Assembly: GCA_022494885.1 (NCBI GenBank)
Contig: JAGVSM010000956.1
Span: forward strand, 1 to 64,000
DNA: 64,000 nt
Origin: Micrasema longulum
Taxonomy: Eukaryota > Arthropoda > Insecta > Trichoptera > Brachycentridae
Reading direction: 5' to 3'
In this document: positions 10,109-21,950 of the stretch, in pieces
Layout: every line of letters starts with the position of its first letter
How positions within the stretch are numbered: position 1 is the first letter of the stretch
The notes under the pieces: model-generated
Seen by the model: the letters and a program-made list of their open reading frames with translations, nothing else
Told to the model about the DNA's origin: nothing
Database searches by the model: none
Made by a program: the position numbers and the translations under genes

Positions 10109-12685
10109 GTAAGTGATACTTCCTTTCACATTATCTGCTCCGAGGTTACGTCTGCGGACTGTGATGGATGATGGTACGCGGAGGACTCGCGCACAGTTGC
10201 ACACACGAACTGAGTGTTGTGTTATTCATGCCATGTATCATAAATAAATTATAAATAAAACAAAAGACATAAATATAGATAACAAACGAATAGAAGTAAC
10301 GTTTTTATTGCAATAAAAATGATTAACTGAATAAAGTTAAAACAAGTCGTGGAAAATATTCTCTAAAATTGTAGTAATTGGGTTCAGTTAAAATTATATA
10401 ATATAATAAAGATTTATTTAAAAATATAAATATATATGTATACAAATGGCAGTAAAACAATATTGTGATGTGGGAAAAAACATTAATTTATGAATAAAAA
10501 AATATCCAAAATTCAAACTGAAGGTAAAGAAATATGTGCTTAACAACTTATAAATGAAATATATAAACATTGTTATTATTAGAGCACGTATGAGAATATG
10601 TTTATGTGTAGCCTACTTCAAGATCCACATCTGCAAACAGCGGAAACTTCCAGCTACTGGAATACGTAGTTACGATACATATTTCATTTCGGGCCGTAGT
10701 TCGGAGATCCCTGGTTTAGATCATAATCGGTTATCGGGCAGTACTGAGCCATTTTCTCCGAAGCTCATTTTATTCTAGAAATACTTCAATTTTTTCATTG
10801 AAAACTTCTGTCATCATAAAAAAGAAATAAGTAAATTAAAACTAAGCTGGTATCGCCACAAAAAACAACGTAACTGGTATCGAGGGTCGAAAATGACCCC
10901 AATAAAAATTCATGAATTGATAAAAGACATTTATGTTTTTTTTAAATTTTTGTTTTATTTAAGAAAAAAGAGTTTATAATTTGAACTTTTTTATAGTTTT
11001 TGGCGCATTTTAATCAGAGATCACATGTCTTATTTTCAAATAAGCTAACATCCTTTTTCACACATTTATTTTCCAAGACGCAACTTTAGGTACTCTTATT
11101 TTTATGAAAACTAAAAAATAACATAACAAACCTCCTTTTTAACGTTTACGTATATAATTAACATTACATAAATCAGGAACTTCTTCTAAGATCATAGAAA
11201 ACAAAAAAATGACTGGCTAAAGCAAATGCTCTAACAATTAAGTGATTGACATAGCAATATGTTCTTTTAGTAGCCCACAAACTGTCAACATCTTCGTGTC
11301 CAGACTTAAAAACTCCAGCAAGCAACATAAGTCCCATAGACGCTTTCATTTCCGACAAACTTACATAATCAGCATGCGCTCCCTGATTTTTATACTTCTC
11401 GGTAAATTCTGTAATTTTTTGGTTCGTGTGAAGACACACAACTTGTATAAGATCGTCAGGAAACACCTATTGCCAGGACACAATTTCAGACATATTTATT
11501 TTATGACGCGCTTTTCCTGCGAGGCCAGGAAGATGTGTGATGATATTGTGCTGTCTAACGCGGGACGAGCTAGGCGGGTTTTAAGACAGCTTGAATCTAT
11601 TTTTACCTCTATAGAAATCAGAAGTTTGTCCAGTTTCCTCCTCCTCTTCTTGAACATCTCCCGAAACATCTCACTGCTTGAACTAGAAGATTCAATATCT
11701 CCTTTTATAGCACTGCCTTCTAAACTGCTAAGTACCTCCGCTTCCTCACAATCACTGATGTTTTCATAATCACAGGCAGCTGTTGCATCATGATGATCGA
11801 ACTCAGAGCCAGACTCTTGATCTTCTTCTTCCAAAAGTTGTTCAATTTGATCATCCCTCAGTAACCCCGCCATAGCGACGATTAGTTACTAAAAAACAAT
11901 TAAATATTACGATTTTACTCTTACTTTAATCAATCGAATTAGTCAATTTTGACCCCAAATCATACATTCCTCCGTTCCTAGTAACAATAGGGTGACGCAC
12001 GTCCGTCGCCCGTGGCGCGCCTCGACGTTATGAGATTACCTAGATGCGCAAGAGTGTAGGCGCTTAGACCGCTAAGATACCAAAGGTTCTGGGTTCGGGC
12101 TTCTGTAATAATAAAAATAAGGAATAAGTAAATTGAATAAATTATGACTGAATTTTACTATATCAACCGTGTTTAAGAAGTATTAATCCATGAATCTGGA
12201 AGAAGCGATTTCATTATTTCATAACATGTTTTTAACCAACAATCTAATCACATTTTTTCTCAAAAGGATTAAAATCAGTAGAAGTTTGCAGTTCAAATAC
12301 TTCTGCCAAAATGTGAATAAAACCTAAGGAATTTATTATAAACATAATTAAAATTCTGAAACCGATTTTACCGGAATTGTAGTTTAAAGCATTTGACCTG
12401 ACCACTGTCTATATAAGTTCTTCATAAAAACCATTTCGGGCACAAAATGGAACTAAAGGTTGATTTATTATGTTGCACAGTGTGGGTCAAGAAATAAAAG
12501 AAATTCTTAAAAAAATATTCGTTTTTCTTCATCTTACTTAATTAGTAATTCCTTCTTAACGCAAGAAACTAGAGAACAGCTCGTGGTTTGTAGAATTATT
12601 TATTTTCCTCAGAGTATACTCGGGCGTGGTTAATTAAAAATAATATTCAAAGAGATTTCATACATTCATCTTGTTTTTGTTTCAG
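10109..12685 (+). other. Intron of the zinc-finger gene
   Basis: GT at 10109 and AG at 12684-12685, preceded by a T-rich tract (CTTGTTTTTGTTTCAG). Phase 1 is restored exactly: A plus GT gives Ser-83, and the frame runs into finger 1. It contains a decayed piggyBac-type element and, near 12030-12110, a tRNA-promoter-like stretch (GGTTCTGGGTTCGGGC), probably a SINE relic. Confidence 0.85.
10884..11957 (-). pseudogene. piggyBac-type transposase remnant
   Basis: On the minus strand an acidic N-terminal region starts at 11873 (125 codons, with E/D-rich and S-rich stretches). A second frame at 11466-11173 follows, with FPDDLIQVV and then EMKASMGLMLLAGVFKSGHED, a block typical of the start of piggyBac-family catalytic domains. 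The frames are out of register and separated by stops, and the catalytic aspartate region is missing after SLWAT. GGTC(N)AAA(N)TGAC-like ends at 10884 and 11957 are candidate inverted repeats. Not functional. Confidence 0.7.
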
Positions 12686-14115
12686 GTTTACAGGCAACCC
12701 AAAAATATATCGCCTGCTCAGAGTGCCAATTTAAATGTTCAAAGAAGAGTATTTTGCTACTGCACATGTTTTCTCACACCGGTGAGAAACCATTCTCATG
12801 CTCAGAGTGTCAATATACATGTTCTCAAAAAGGCGATTTAAAACGACACATGTTCTCTCATTCTGGTGAGAAACCATTCTCATGCACAGAGTGTCAATAT
12901 ACATGTTCTCGAAAAGGAAATTTAAAACAACACATGTTTACTCATTCTGGCGAGAAACCATTCTCATGCTTAGAATGCCAATTTGAATGTTTTCAAAAAA
13001 GAGATTTAAAACGACACATGTTGACTCATACTGGCGAGAAACCATTCTCATGCTCAGAGTGTCTATATACATGTTCTCAAAAACCCCATTTAAAATTACA
13101 CATGTTGACTCATACTGGCGAGAAACCATTCTCATGCACAGAGTGTCAATATACATGTTCTCGAAAAGGAAATTTAAAACAACACATGTTTACTCATTCT
13201 GGCGAGAAACCATTCTCATGCTTAGAATGCCAATTTAAATGTTCTCTAAAAGGAGATTTAAAACGACACAAATTAACTCATTCTGGTGAGAAGCCATTCT
13301 CATGCTTAGAGTGCCAATTTAAATGTTTTCAAAAAAGAGATTTAAAACGACACATGTTGATGCATACTGGCGAGAAACTCCTCTCATGCTCAAAGTGTCA
13401 ATATACATGTTCTCGAAAAGGTGATTTAAAATCTCACATAATCACTCATACTGGGGAGAAACCATTCTCATGCTCAGAGTGTCTATATACATGTTCTCGA
13501 AAACCCCATTTAAAATTACACGTGTTGACTCATACTGGCGAGAAACCATTCTCATGCACAGAGTGTCAATATACATGTTCTCGAAAAGGAAATTTAAAAC
13601 AACACATGTTTACTCATTCTGGCGAGAAACCATTCTCATGCTTAGAATGCCAATTTAAATGTTCTCTAAAAGGAGTTTTAAAACGACACAAATTAACTCA
13701 TTCTGGTGAGAAGCCATTCTCATGCTTAGAGTGCCAATTTAAATGTTTTCAAAAAAGAGATTTAAAACGACACATGTTGACTCATACTGGCGAGAAATCA
13801 TTCTCATGCTCAGAGTGTCAATATGCATGTTCTCGTAAAAGCCAATTAAAATCACATGAGTTTACACACGCTGGTGATAAACCATTCTCATGCACAGAGT
13901 GCCAATATACATGTGTTTATAAAAACCAATTAAAATTACATAAGTTGACACATACCAGCGAGAAACCATTCTCATGCTTAGAATGCCAATTTAAATGTTC
14001 TCTAAAAGGAGATTTAAAACGACACAAATTAACTCATTCTGGTGAGAAGCCATTCTCATGCACAGAATGCCAATTCAAATGTTCTCTAAAAGGAGGTTTA
14101 AAAGACACAAGTTAA
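12686..14115 (+). CDS. C2H2 zinc-finger gene, exon 2 (finger array, frameshifted)
   Basis: Continues exon 1 in phase and encodes Ser-83 to residue 558. Sixteen complete fingers follow the pattern C-x2-C-x12-H-x3-H, joined by linkers close to H-T/S-GEKPFSC; finger 1 begins at Cys-93. Fingers read like CSECQYTCSQKGDLKRH, so this is a nuclear DNA-binding protein of unknown target. Repeats are 84 bp each, and a four-finger run at about 13036-13371 recurs 420 bp later with only a few changes, showing recent intragenic duplication or conversion. Finger 17 loses one base (C) after TTAAAA near 14103 and the frame ends at 14115. At least two more fingers lie beyond in another frame. An assembly error is possible. 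Confidence 0.9.
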
Positions 14116-14510
14116 CTCATTCTGGTGAGAAGCCATTCTCATGCTCAGAGTGCCAATTTAAATGTTCTCTAAAAGGAGGTTTAAAACGACACAAGTTAAC
14201 TCATTCTGGCGAGAAGCCATTCTCATGCTCAGAGTGCCAATTTAAATGTTCTCAAAAAATACATTTAAAGAGACACATGTTTACTCATTTTGGCAGAAAC
14301 TATTCTCATGCTCGGTGTGCCAATTAAAATGTGCTCAAAAAGCATTTAAAAGTACACATGTCGACTCATAAAGCACAAGTGCAAGGCATACGCCCTTGTT
14401 TCAAATTAAGAAATATACAACAAATGCTGCGAGAAAATCACCAATCGACCGAGCAGTTACTTTCCATACTGGTAAATGAGCAACGATTAGATCTCGATAC
14501 AAATTAACGA
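14103..14510 (+). pseudogene. Out-of-frame fingers and ancestral C-terminus
   Basis: After the frameshift, fingers 18 and 19 remain intact in the next frame (14116-14288), followed by a degenerate finger with a second one-base loss (GGCAGAAAC for GGCGAGAAAC near 14295) and a two-base loss near 14340. From 14370 a 45-codon tail stays open to TAA at 14505-14507, with residues such as RNIQQMLRENHQS and SILVNEQRLDLDTN. This looks like the original C-terminus. AATAAA at about 14685 could be the poly(A) signal. Either the gene was recently truncated or the indels are sequencing errors. Confidence 0.7.
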
Positions 14511-14763
14511 CTCGGTATGGCAGTACAAAAAGAACTTATAGGTAGTTTTGTAAAAGTTATTTATATTTTAATTTAAATACATATTTTTTATAGCGAACTT
14601 TTTTTATTTATTAATTCTAACAAATAACTTACATTATTGATGTTCTAAAAGAATCATCCTAAATATTTTTTTTATATTTTTAAAATAAAAACCTTAATTA
14701 GCATAAATAAACAATTAACAATACATTATTGTTATCAAAAACATTTTTCACTTTGTGGTATGA
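14511..14763. other. 3' flank of zinc-finger gene
   Basis: Very AT-rich; holds possible polyadenylation signals but no gene. Confidence 0.4.
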
Positions 14764-15712
14764 CATTTTACACTTATTTGTTTATAAATTTGTATAAACC
14801 ACTTAATTTTTTTAATTACACTTCGACCGGTTTCGAGGTTACTACCTCGTCGTCGGGGATTTAACTAACTTATAATTACACGCGTTGCTATTTATATAAT
14901 AAAATATTGTACGAAAGAGACAGAAAATTGAAAGAAAGAGAGAGAAAGAAGATAAAATTAATCATAACGGGAATAGTTTTAAAAGAGGACTCGAAGTTAA
15001 ATTTAATTGATTATTTATTATTTGAAGTTTTTGATTAATGGCTTTACTAATTTCTAATCGTTCTAAATTATCTAAACGAAAACCATTTTTATTGACATGC
15101 AAAATGTCTACACACGTTTCTTGATTAAATTCATGGTTTTCGGATATAAGATGATTTGCCAATTCTGAAAAAATATTATTACTCAGACATCTTATATGTT
15201 CTTTGATTCTAACTTTAAATTTACGTGAAGTTTTTCCAATATGGAAATTTGGGCAATTTTAACAATTTAATTTATAAATTCCCGAATGATTTAATTTATC
15301 ATCCTTATCTTTACAATTTGTTAATATTTTACCCATGTTGTTATTAGTATAAAAAGCTGGCCTAATACTGTTAGGTGAAATTTGCGCTATATTATTAGAA
15401 AATGAATTAATGTACAAAATTCTACGCCAGCTCTCATTTTTATTGGAAATATTTTGGGAACTGTATAACTATTTTTTCCTATAGTTTAATGTAAGTTTTT
15501 TATTCAAAATATTTTCAATAAAATTTAGTTCATAGCCATTATTGAAAGCAATACTCTTTATAGTATTTAATTCTAAGTCAAAATTATTTTTATTTAGTTG
15601 TATTGAAGTAAGCCGATGTATCATAGAATGGAAAGCAGAGTGTTTAGGTAAAAAAGGATGATTAGAAGATTTATGGATTGTATATAAATTTATAAACAAA
15701 TGAGTGTAAAAT
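14764..15712 (-). pseudogene. Decayed Penelope-like element (RT end and GIY-YIG)
   Basis: On the minus strand, 15699-15469 gives the end of a Penelope-type reverse transcriptase region (HSAFHSMIHRLTSIQLNKNN and NGYELNFIENIL). From 15290 to 14962 follows a GIY-YIG endonuclease: SGIYKLNC, one stop, NCPNFHIGKTSRKFKVRIKE, then LANHLISENHEFN. Penelope elements pair these two domains. Stops and missing sequence make it non-functional. ~35-bp inverted copies of TTTATAAATTTGTATAAAC-like sequence at 14764-14800 and 15681-15712 frame the fragment. Confidence 0.8.
14825..14858 (-). other. Hammerhead-like motif at a Penelope element end
   Basis: Minus strand: CCGACGA, one C, a 5-bp stem GAGGT/ACCTC closing AGTA, then GAAAC and CGGTC. 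This follows the layout of the hammerhead core (CUGANGA, helix II, GAAA, cleavage after a C) except that U4 is C. It lies downstream of the GIY-YIG coding region, where Penelope ribozymes are known to occur. Confidence 0.4.
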
Positions 15713-16294
15713 TAACAATACATTCAGTAAAAAAATGGGACACGTAAGGTTGAACTTGCCAAAAAAGAGTCTGCCTTTTGTGTTTGGTAAATTTACAAAA
15801 TAACAAAAAAGAAACAAAAAATTCAAAACAAAATAATAATAAAATCAATAAAATATTAAACAATTTTAAATTATACAAACATACATTTATTTTTAAATAA
15901 ATTAAGACTCATTCTTTCTGGTTACGATACAATCCCACTTGCTTTTTAATGATGCTCACACTTACACACACCTGAATACTTATTACCCCACAAATACACA
16001 AACACACCTAGAGGTGTGTTTGACAGACAGTTAGTGTAGACACTCATATACAAATAAACACACTTTTGTTGTACCACAATTTAATATCTAGGTATGATTT
16101 TTATTTGGAAACTTCGCGGGTCTGTCTTTAAACTGTATATTTTGTATGTTTTTATATCATTGTCGACTTCAGTAAAATAAATAATACATGTAATCATTCA
16201 TGTATGTGTGTATATGAGTACTTACATACATGTATTTTTTTCGTTTTTTATTACTTTTTTGAATTTTAAAAATATTGTTAAATTTGGATTTTAG
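15713..16294. other. Uncharacterised AT-rich spacer
   Basis: Contains short CA-rich repeats around 15960-16080 and no gene. A pyrimidine-biased stretch ending TTTTAG at 16294 may be a splice acceptor. Confidence 0.35.
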
Positions 16295-16396
16295 GCTGCG
16301 GCGTTCGACACCGCGCTCAAGAAATTGGACAGAAGACAAGCGAGCCAGAGCAGTCGTTTGTTAGCGGGAGTTAGTTTATGTATATTGGTTGCTTAG
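16295..16396 (+). CDS. Possible orphan terminal exon
   Basis: After TTGGATTTTAG a GC-rich open stretch reads 33 codons (AAAFDTALKKLDRRQASQ, then a hydrophobic end SLCILVA) to TAG at 16394-16396. Composition differs sharply from the AT-rich flanks, and AATAAA signals follow at about 16495-16520. No matching upstream exon was found in this window and the protein is not recognised. It could equally be a piece of a repeat. Confidence 0.25.
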   Translation, partial: AAAFDTALKKLDRRQASQSSRLLAGVSLCILVA

Positions 16397-16979
16397 TTTC
16401 ACTGTATTCCAAGTCCTTAGCAGTTATGTTTCCTTTGTTGAAGAGTTTTGAGCTATTTTTATTTATTTGAAGAAAACGGCAAATAACAAAAAAATAAATA
16501 TTTACCAATAAACCCAAAATTATAGGCCAATTATAGTTTTCTATGCATTACTAAATACTGTAACGTATAGAAAAAAGAAGTTGCAGTCTCTCTCTCAGAG
16601 TTGGACCACGGAATAGCAGAGCAATACTAGTAGAACATGAGACCTTCTCAGGTAGTGGATTCTTTTACTTTGTAGTGGACGGCTTCCTCGCCTGGGTTCC
16701 TCGATGGTGTAGGGGGACTATCTATTTTAATAATAACAGTTTGCTTTACATTTACCATGTACAATGTATTTCAATAATGGGCATTGACAGGCATACAAGG
16801 CGGAACAGTAATAGGGGCAAACAATGGATTAGTGGAATTTTACGTTGATGGCTCTTGGCCCAAACATTACAGGTTATGGTACCAGCTAATAGATTTAACC
16901 AGCTGGGGCTGTGATTACCAGTAAATGACTCTACACGAAGCGTAATGCATATGGAAAGGAATATGGAGCTTATCTGATA
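16397..16979. other. Spacer, no gene seen
   Basis: Possible 3' UTR of the orphan exon at its left end, then unassigned sequence without splice-bounded or long open frames. Confidence 0.35.
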
Positions 16980-17440
16980 CGACGGACGGTGGTGTGGGGG
17001 AACATCGTGGGGCCGCCTGCTACACGCGGGCGGAGCGCAGGTCGCTGGCCGCATCACCGGGGCTGGTGTAGGGGCCGTGTAGGAGCCGCCGATGACTGGA
17101 CGCTCTCGGGGTCCAGCTGCGAGCTGCTTGAGGCAGGGAAGCGTGTGCGGTCAACCGACCGCACGCCAACGGTATTTTCGAACCGTCGCCAACGCGTGCG
17201 GGCCGTCGAATCGCCACCAGTGTGCGGGACATCCAACCGCGCACGGGATTATTCTACCGTGGAGCGAGGTCCTACAACCGTGGCGTGTGGGGGTCGTTCC
17301 AGCGCCCTGAATCTAAAGTTGACAAGAACTATTGATTACTGGCCGAATGGTTGTACGGAACAAAACTGTAGCGAGGTTCGACCATTTTTGAGTTCGGGGA
17401 ACAACACGCTCACGCCTCGAAGTTAGTTCCCCGACCCAGG
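16980..17440. other. CpG-rich island of unknown nature
   Basis: About 460 bp of GC-rich, CpG-dense DNA with sharp edges in AT-rich surroundings. All long open frames on both strands are low-complexity Arg/Gly/Ser translations with no domain, as expected by chance in such composition. No rRNA or tRNA sequence was recognised. Candidates are an unmethylated promoter, the 5' region of a retroelement, or transferred DNA. Confidence 0.5.
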
Positions 17441-18695
17441 AGCAGGGTTGCCAGACTGGATCAAGCGAAAATAGGTAAATTCAAAAAAAAATATCGTTAG
17501 ATTCGGGTTCCAAGGAGGGGGGAGGGGGGCAAAAATAAATTTGACAGTTGTTCAAAATTGAAGCGCCATTTCGCCTAAGGCCGTTGTTTTAAATAGTCGA
17601 AAACGCTTGATCATGAACAATTGAAAACCAAAAGGACTGCAATATGTGAATCACCAAAATATATTGATTCCGGCTCGCAAAACTGGCCCAGAATTCAGGT
17701 AAATCTTGTTTTGTTACTTTGAGGTTATGTTGATATTTTAATTTCTATTTCAACAATACTGTATTTTATATAACCATACAAACTCTTCAACAGTTTAAGG
17801 CATAAATATTTTGATATAAGTGTATGTAGCGAAATAAATAAATTAAATCACACTAAGTTACCTATGTATTTATCTTTTTATGCATAAAGATACATCAGTT
17901 GAATGTATTTTCATCAAATATATTTGATGATGTATATTCATACCCGTTCTGTAGAAATTCAAGTATTGTAAGCCTGTCAATGACTCAAAGAAAGAGGATG
18001 GGATCACATTTCACGTGTAATAAGCGAATGCATGTGTAAGAAGCAAATGCATTACTTAAAAATTGAATTATTTGCCATCTGTCAGATTGTCGAAGAAAAC
18101 AAAATGGACGTTTCGTGAGGGTTCCCAAAGCAGTATTTTTTTACCCTACTTTGTTAATTTAATGAGAGAACTAATAAAAATTGGACCTCGGATTAAACAA
18201 CGCCGTGGTGGACATTTGACCGACATTGTCTTTAAAACGTCGAATATTATTTAACATGATATAAAAATATCAGTTTTACGTAAAATAAAATTTGTTTTAT
18301 ATTTTAAGTTCAAAGTTCATTAATTAAATGACTCTTATTTTATTTATTTACACCTTTCATCTTTCACCGTTCACTTTGCCCGGCTAACAAGGATACATAC
18401 CCCGCTCCAAGCTAGGCAATTACATTATAATATATGATAATAGTTAACAAATTAATAGAGAGCACAGACTAATCAAATATATTATAAAATGACCCTTTAC
18501 TTATCTACTCCGTTGCGTCAATCAATGTTTCCGCGTGCGCAATAAAATTTTAGAGAATTTTACAAATTGCTTTCTTTTCACCTAACATTTGTGTTATGAT
18601 AATATTTTTTCTCATCTTGCAACATTTTGCGGCGACTTCGCGAATGCGCGTGACGAAAGTAGGGCAGAGTAGGTTCAAATATGAGCTTACGCTCC
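17441..18695. other. Uncharacterised spacer
   Basis: AT-rich apart from a few CpG-containing patches. Open frames are short and unrecognised. Confidence 0.35.
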
Positions 18696-18790
18696 TTCTG
18701 GGGTGGTATTCTGAACCACTCTCGTGGGCCTCTCTACCTCGTTAAAATCATTTTGGTATCCTGAACGAATCTCGTAATAGGTATCGTTAA
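18696..18790. repeat. GGGGTGGTATTCTGA terminal-repeat copy
   Basis: GGGGTGGTATTCTGAACCAC begins at about 18701, followed by TCTCGTGG and a second partial copy (GGTATCCTGAACGAATCTCG). It matches the hairpin at 25711-25765 and is a solo terminal-repeat relic of the same DNA-transposon family. Confidence 0.6.
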
Positions 18791-19539
18791 AACCACGCAT
18801 GCGCACAGCACACAAATAAACTAACCTTGTAAATCTGGCAAACGTCAAACATGCGACCCGCGAGATGTTTCGTTTTTAAAAATGTATGTTTATTTTTTAT
18901 TGTGAGCTACTAAATTGGCAATTAAATATATTGCGTCATCTGTAAAAACTCAAAAGACGCCATTATACAAATTACGACAAATCCATTTGTGCTCATAAAT
19001 TGGAGGTTCGTAAGTTTTTTTTAATTTGTCGGGACATTTTTAGTCTTTGTCAAAAATAACGGAGTTAATACAGGTAAGTATTACATTTAATCAATTTAAA
19101 CACGTAATATACTGTCAAAATATTAGTCAGATCGATTTGAGGTCTTTTTTCCTCGATCCAGATCTGGCACAGTTCGAGTATGTCAGTCGGTGTTGATTAT
19201 ATTTTAACACTAAATTCGTTTCTAATTTATATTAATTATTAATTTATATATACATACATTATCAAAGGGAACTCGGGATACACATTTAATGATCTTAATC
19301 ATGCTATAAAGGTTCCTAAAGATTGCCATATTGAAGCTAATTGAATGACAAGACGATGCATTGATTTATTGTTTAGTATTCCCAAAGACATACAGGCGGC
19401 CGTCGGCTTTTGTACTTTCTACTTTTGCGTAATTCACTATTTCAGACATTTAAATAAATTATGTTTTTTACAGATTTTTATCAATAATGCAAACATTCTT
19501 CGCTTCCATGCAGGTGCTCCCTCGGTTAACTAGTGATAA
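18791..19539. other. Spacer with a possible splice donor
   Basis: ATACAG|GTAAGTAT at about 19072 resembles a donor, but no flanking coding exon is supported. The left half has CpG-containing sequence and the rest is AT-rich. Confidence 0.3.
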
Positions 19540-20176
19540 CTATGTTAAGATAATATGTTATGAGGAAAATAATGAATCAGGTCATTAAGGAAACTGACAG
19601 GGAAGGTGTGCCTACATTAAGACAATTTCAGTAGAATTATAATATATGGAACGCAATAAGCAATATTGGATACTTGTGGGCTGAAATAAAAAAGTAAAAA
19701 ATGAAAGGTTCCTGTAAACAATTGTGCCCGCAAATGATGAATTTTGAAGAAACTCTGGAAACTATCACAGATGATATAGTATAGGACTTCAACAATGAAG
19801 ATGTTAACGAGTTAATTGAATATCACTCAGAACCTCTGTCAAATGACTGCTTAATTGCAACAACTGGTAAATGAAATACACAGTTAATGTAAGGAAAAAG
19901 CTGATAAAATTGTCTTTGACACTAAAAAATATGAATGAAGCCTTATCTATTTTGAAAATTAAATACAGCATGTTATTATATAGAACTCTTTATCAAGAAA
20001 ACAAAAAATATGGAAGTATTTAATTAACTCTTGAAAAATTTATAAAGAATCACCTGAAAGCACTTAAACACCTCATTAACTTAATTAAAAAATACATATT
20101 TTTTACATCCCTCGACTTTCGAACATTCAACATTCGCACACATTTTCAAGAACCAATTATGTGCGAAAGTCTACTG
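19540..20176 (+). pseudogene. Tigger/pogo-like transposon, 3' remnant
   Basis: Frame fragments resemble the C-terminal part of Tigger transposases: TLRQF near 19615, NYNIWNAISNI, a CPQMMNFEETLETITDDIV block, then EDVNELIEYHSEPLS, broken by several stops. The right end (20105-20176) is an inverted terminal repeat that reads, from outside in, CAGTAGACTTTCGCACATAA, and is followed by TA at 20177-20178, the usual Tc1/mariner target. The left end was not found. Confidence 0.7.
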
Positions 20177-20531
20177 TATTTCAATGCTTGGGACAAGATG
20201 TCGCTCTAATGGTTAGTAATACTGTAATTATATGTCTGTATACTGATAACATAATGAATCATTACATGCAAGAACATTTTTTGCTCAAATTATAATTGAA
20301 GCTGTAAGGTTTAAATATCAAATCAAAATGCATATAAATTTTAAATCCTTATTTCAGATTTGCTGTCACAATCTCTGAATGTGTAAGTACAAAATGAACC
20401 AGTGCAAGATCTGTTTGTTTGATCCCATATCGTTGAAATATACTTATTCTTCTGACATTCTCAATTATTAAAAGGTGTCAAACCAAAAAATAAAGTCACT
20501 AATTATTTTCATTAAGGTTGTGTAAGGTATC

Positions 20532-20780
20532 TCATCATTTCCCTATCCGCACCATGTGGTGCATAGGGCACTGCATTGGCACATCAAATGCAGCATATTT
20601 CATCATCGGTTACATGAAGGTGAGGTGATCAATCTTACACTTCAGGTGCTATTCCAGGGACTGAAACATTAGAGTGAACGTTAAGAATAAATATTTTCTG
20701 TTGATCCTGCCAGGCATCGAACTTGGGACCTCAAGCACGGTCGGCAAAGGCTCCGACTACTACCCTACGAGGCAGACATA
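20532..20780 (-). mobile_element. SINE-A in duplication copy 2
   Basis: Counterpart of the copy at 163-412, with only a few substitutions between them. Confidence 0.8.
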
Positions 20781-21465
20781 TCTCTACCCAATTTCCTTTT
20801 CCAGAATTTACATAAGAGTTGCCGTAAAGCCGAAAACGCTCGTCCAGGGTTCTGCTTTCATTTTTCAAGCAGAACTGTTTCCTTTGTCAGCTTGGACACG
20901 GACAAAGGGTATGCAATATTATGTTTCCTAGAATTTGAGTTCATTGTTGGTTGCCATAAAGGAATAATAGAGCATAATATATTTAATCAATTTATTCTAA
21001 ATTTGTTGCAACAGAGAGGGAAAACATTTTTGAGAAGAAATATGGAAGTATGGGCATTTACAGGGCTTATGACCAAATTGAATTTTATTAAATTATTTCT
21101 CCCTAGGGAGGAAATCCAGCCAGTCCGCAAGTATTTGGACGATGAGTACGTCAACGTATGAACAATACAATAAATTGGTATAATATCAAAATTTGTTATG
21201 TTTAGAAATTTTTCATGAATTAAATGTGAACACATCATGCACAAATAATTAATAAAGTAAAAAAAAAACTTTTTTTTAATCGACTAAATTTAATTTTTGT
21301 AACTTTTTATAATTTTTATGTGTATTTTACATTTTTTTTGGACTTTAATATTGTTATTTTAATTTCACTAGATTTTTTCCCCTATGCTTATTATTATGGC
21401 ATAACACGGCAACAGCCTAAAAAAAATCAGTACATTAATATGTAAACTGTGAATCAATTGAGTTA

Positions 21466-21655
21466 AATTGGGTTGTGGTCCTATGACTATCGTCATGGAC
21501 TCACGGTTCAAAGGTCCGTGGTTAGAATCCCATTCCATCCCAACTTGATTCCTATTTTCTAATAGAGAGTTATTTACAACTCGTCGAAAATGGCCCTCAA
21601 AATTAAATGTTTAAGTAAATCATAAGAACACAAATCTCTTTTAAAAAATATATAA
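21466..21655 (+). mobile_element. SINE-C in duplication copy 2
   Basis: Counterpart of 1090-1277. Here the degenerate B box reads GGTTAGAATCCC, one base closer to a tRNA B box than in copy 1. Confidence 0.75.
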
Positions 21656-21701
21656 ATATATAATGAATTTTTATACCGTAGAATAAATAAATGTAGGTAA
21701 T

Positions 21702-21950
21702 CATCATCATCATTTCAATTCCGCACCTAATTGCATAGGGCACTGCATTGGTACACCAATCGCAGCGTATCTTGATATTTTTGTTACTTAAAGAAAAGAT
21801 GATCAATCGTACGCTTGGGGTGCCAGTCAAGGGACTATGAAATATTGTACTGTAAAATCACCTTTTAAAATAAATATTTCATGTCTACCATGTCAGGAAC
21901 TGAACCTGAAACCTCTTGCATGATAAGCAAACGCGTTGAGAGGATGTGAG
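21702..21950 (-). mobile_element. SINE-A in duplication copy 2
   Basis: Counterpart of 1322-1560, with the same damaged tRNA head. Confidence 0.8.

Noticed and set aside
12730..14290. 84-bp repeats as a satellite or CRISPR-like array
   Set aside because: The repeats are coding zinc fingers in one open frame with variable helix positions.
17020..17426. Long overlapping open frames in the CpG island
   Set aside because: Several frames on both strands are open at once, with low-complexity Arg/Gly/Ser content; this is a composition effect.
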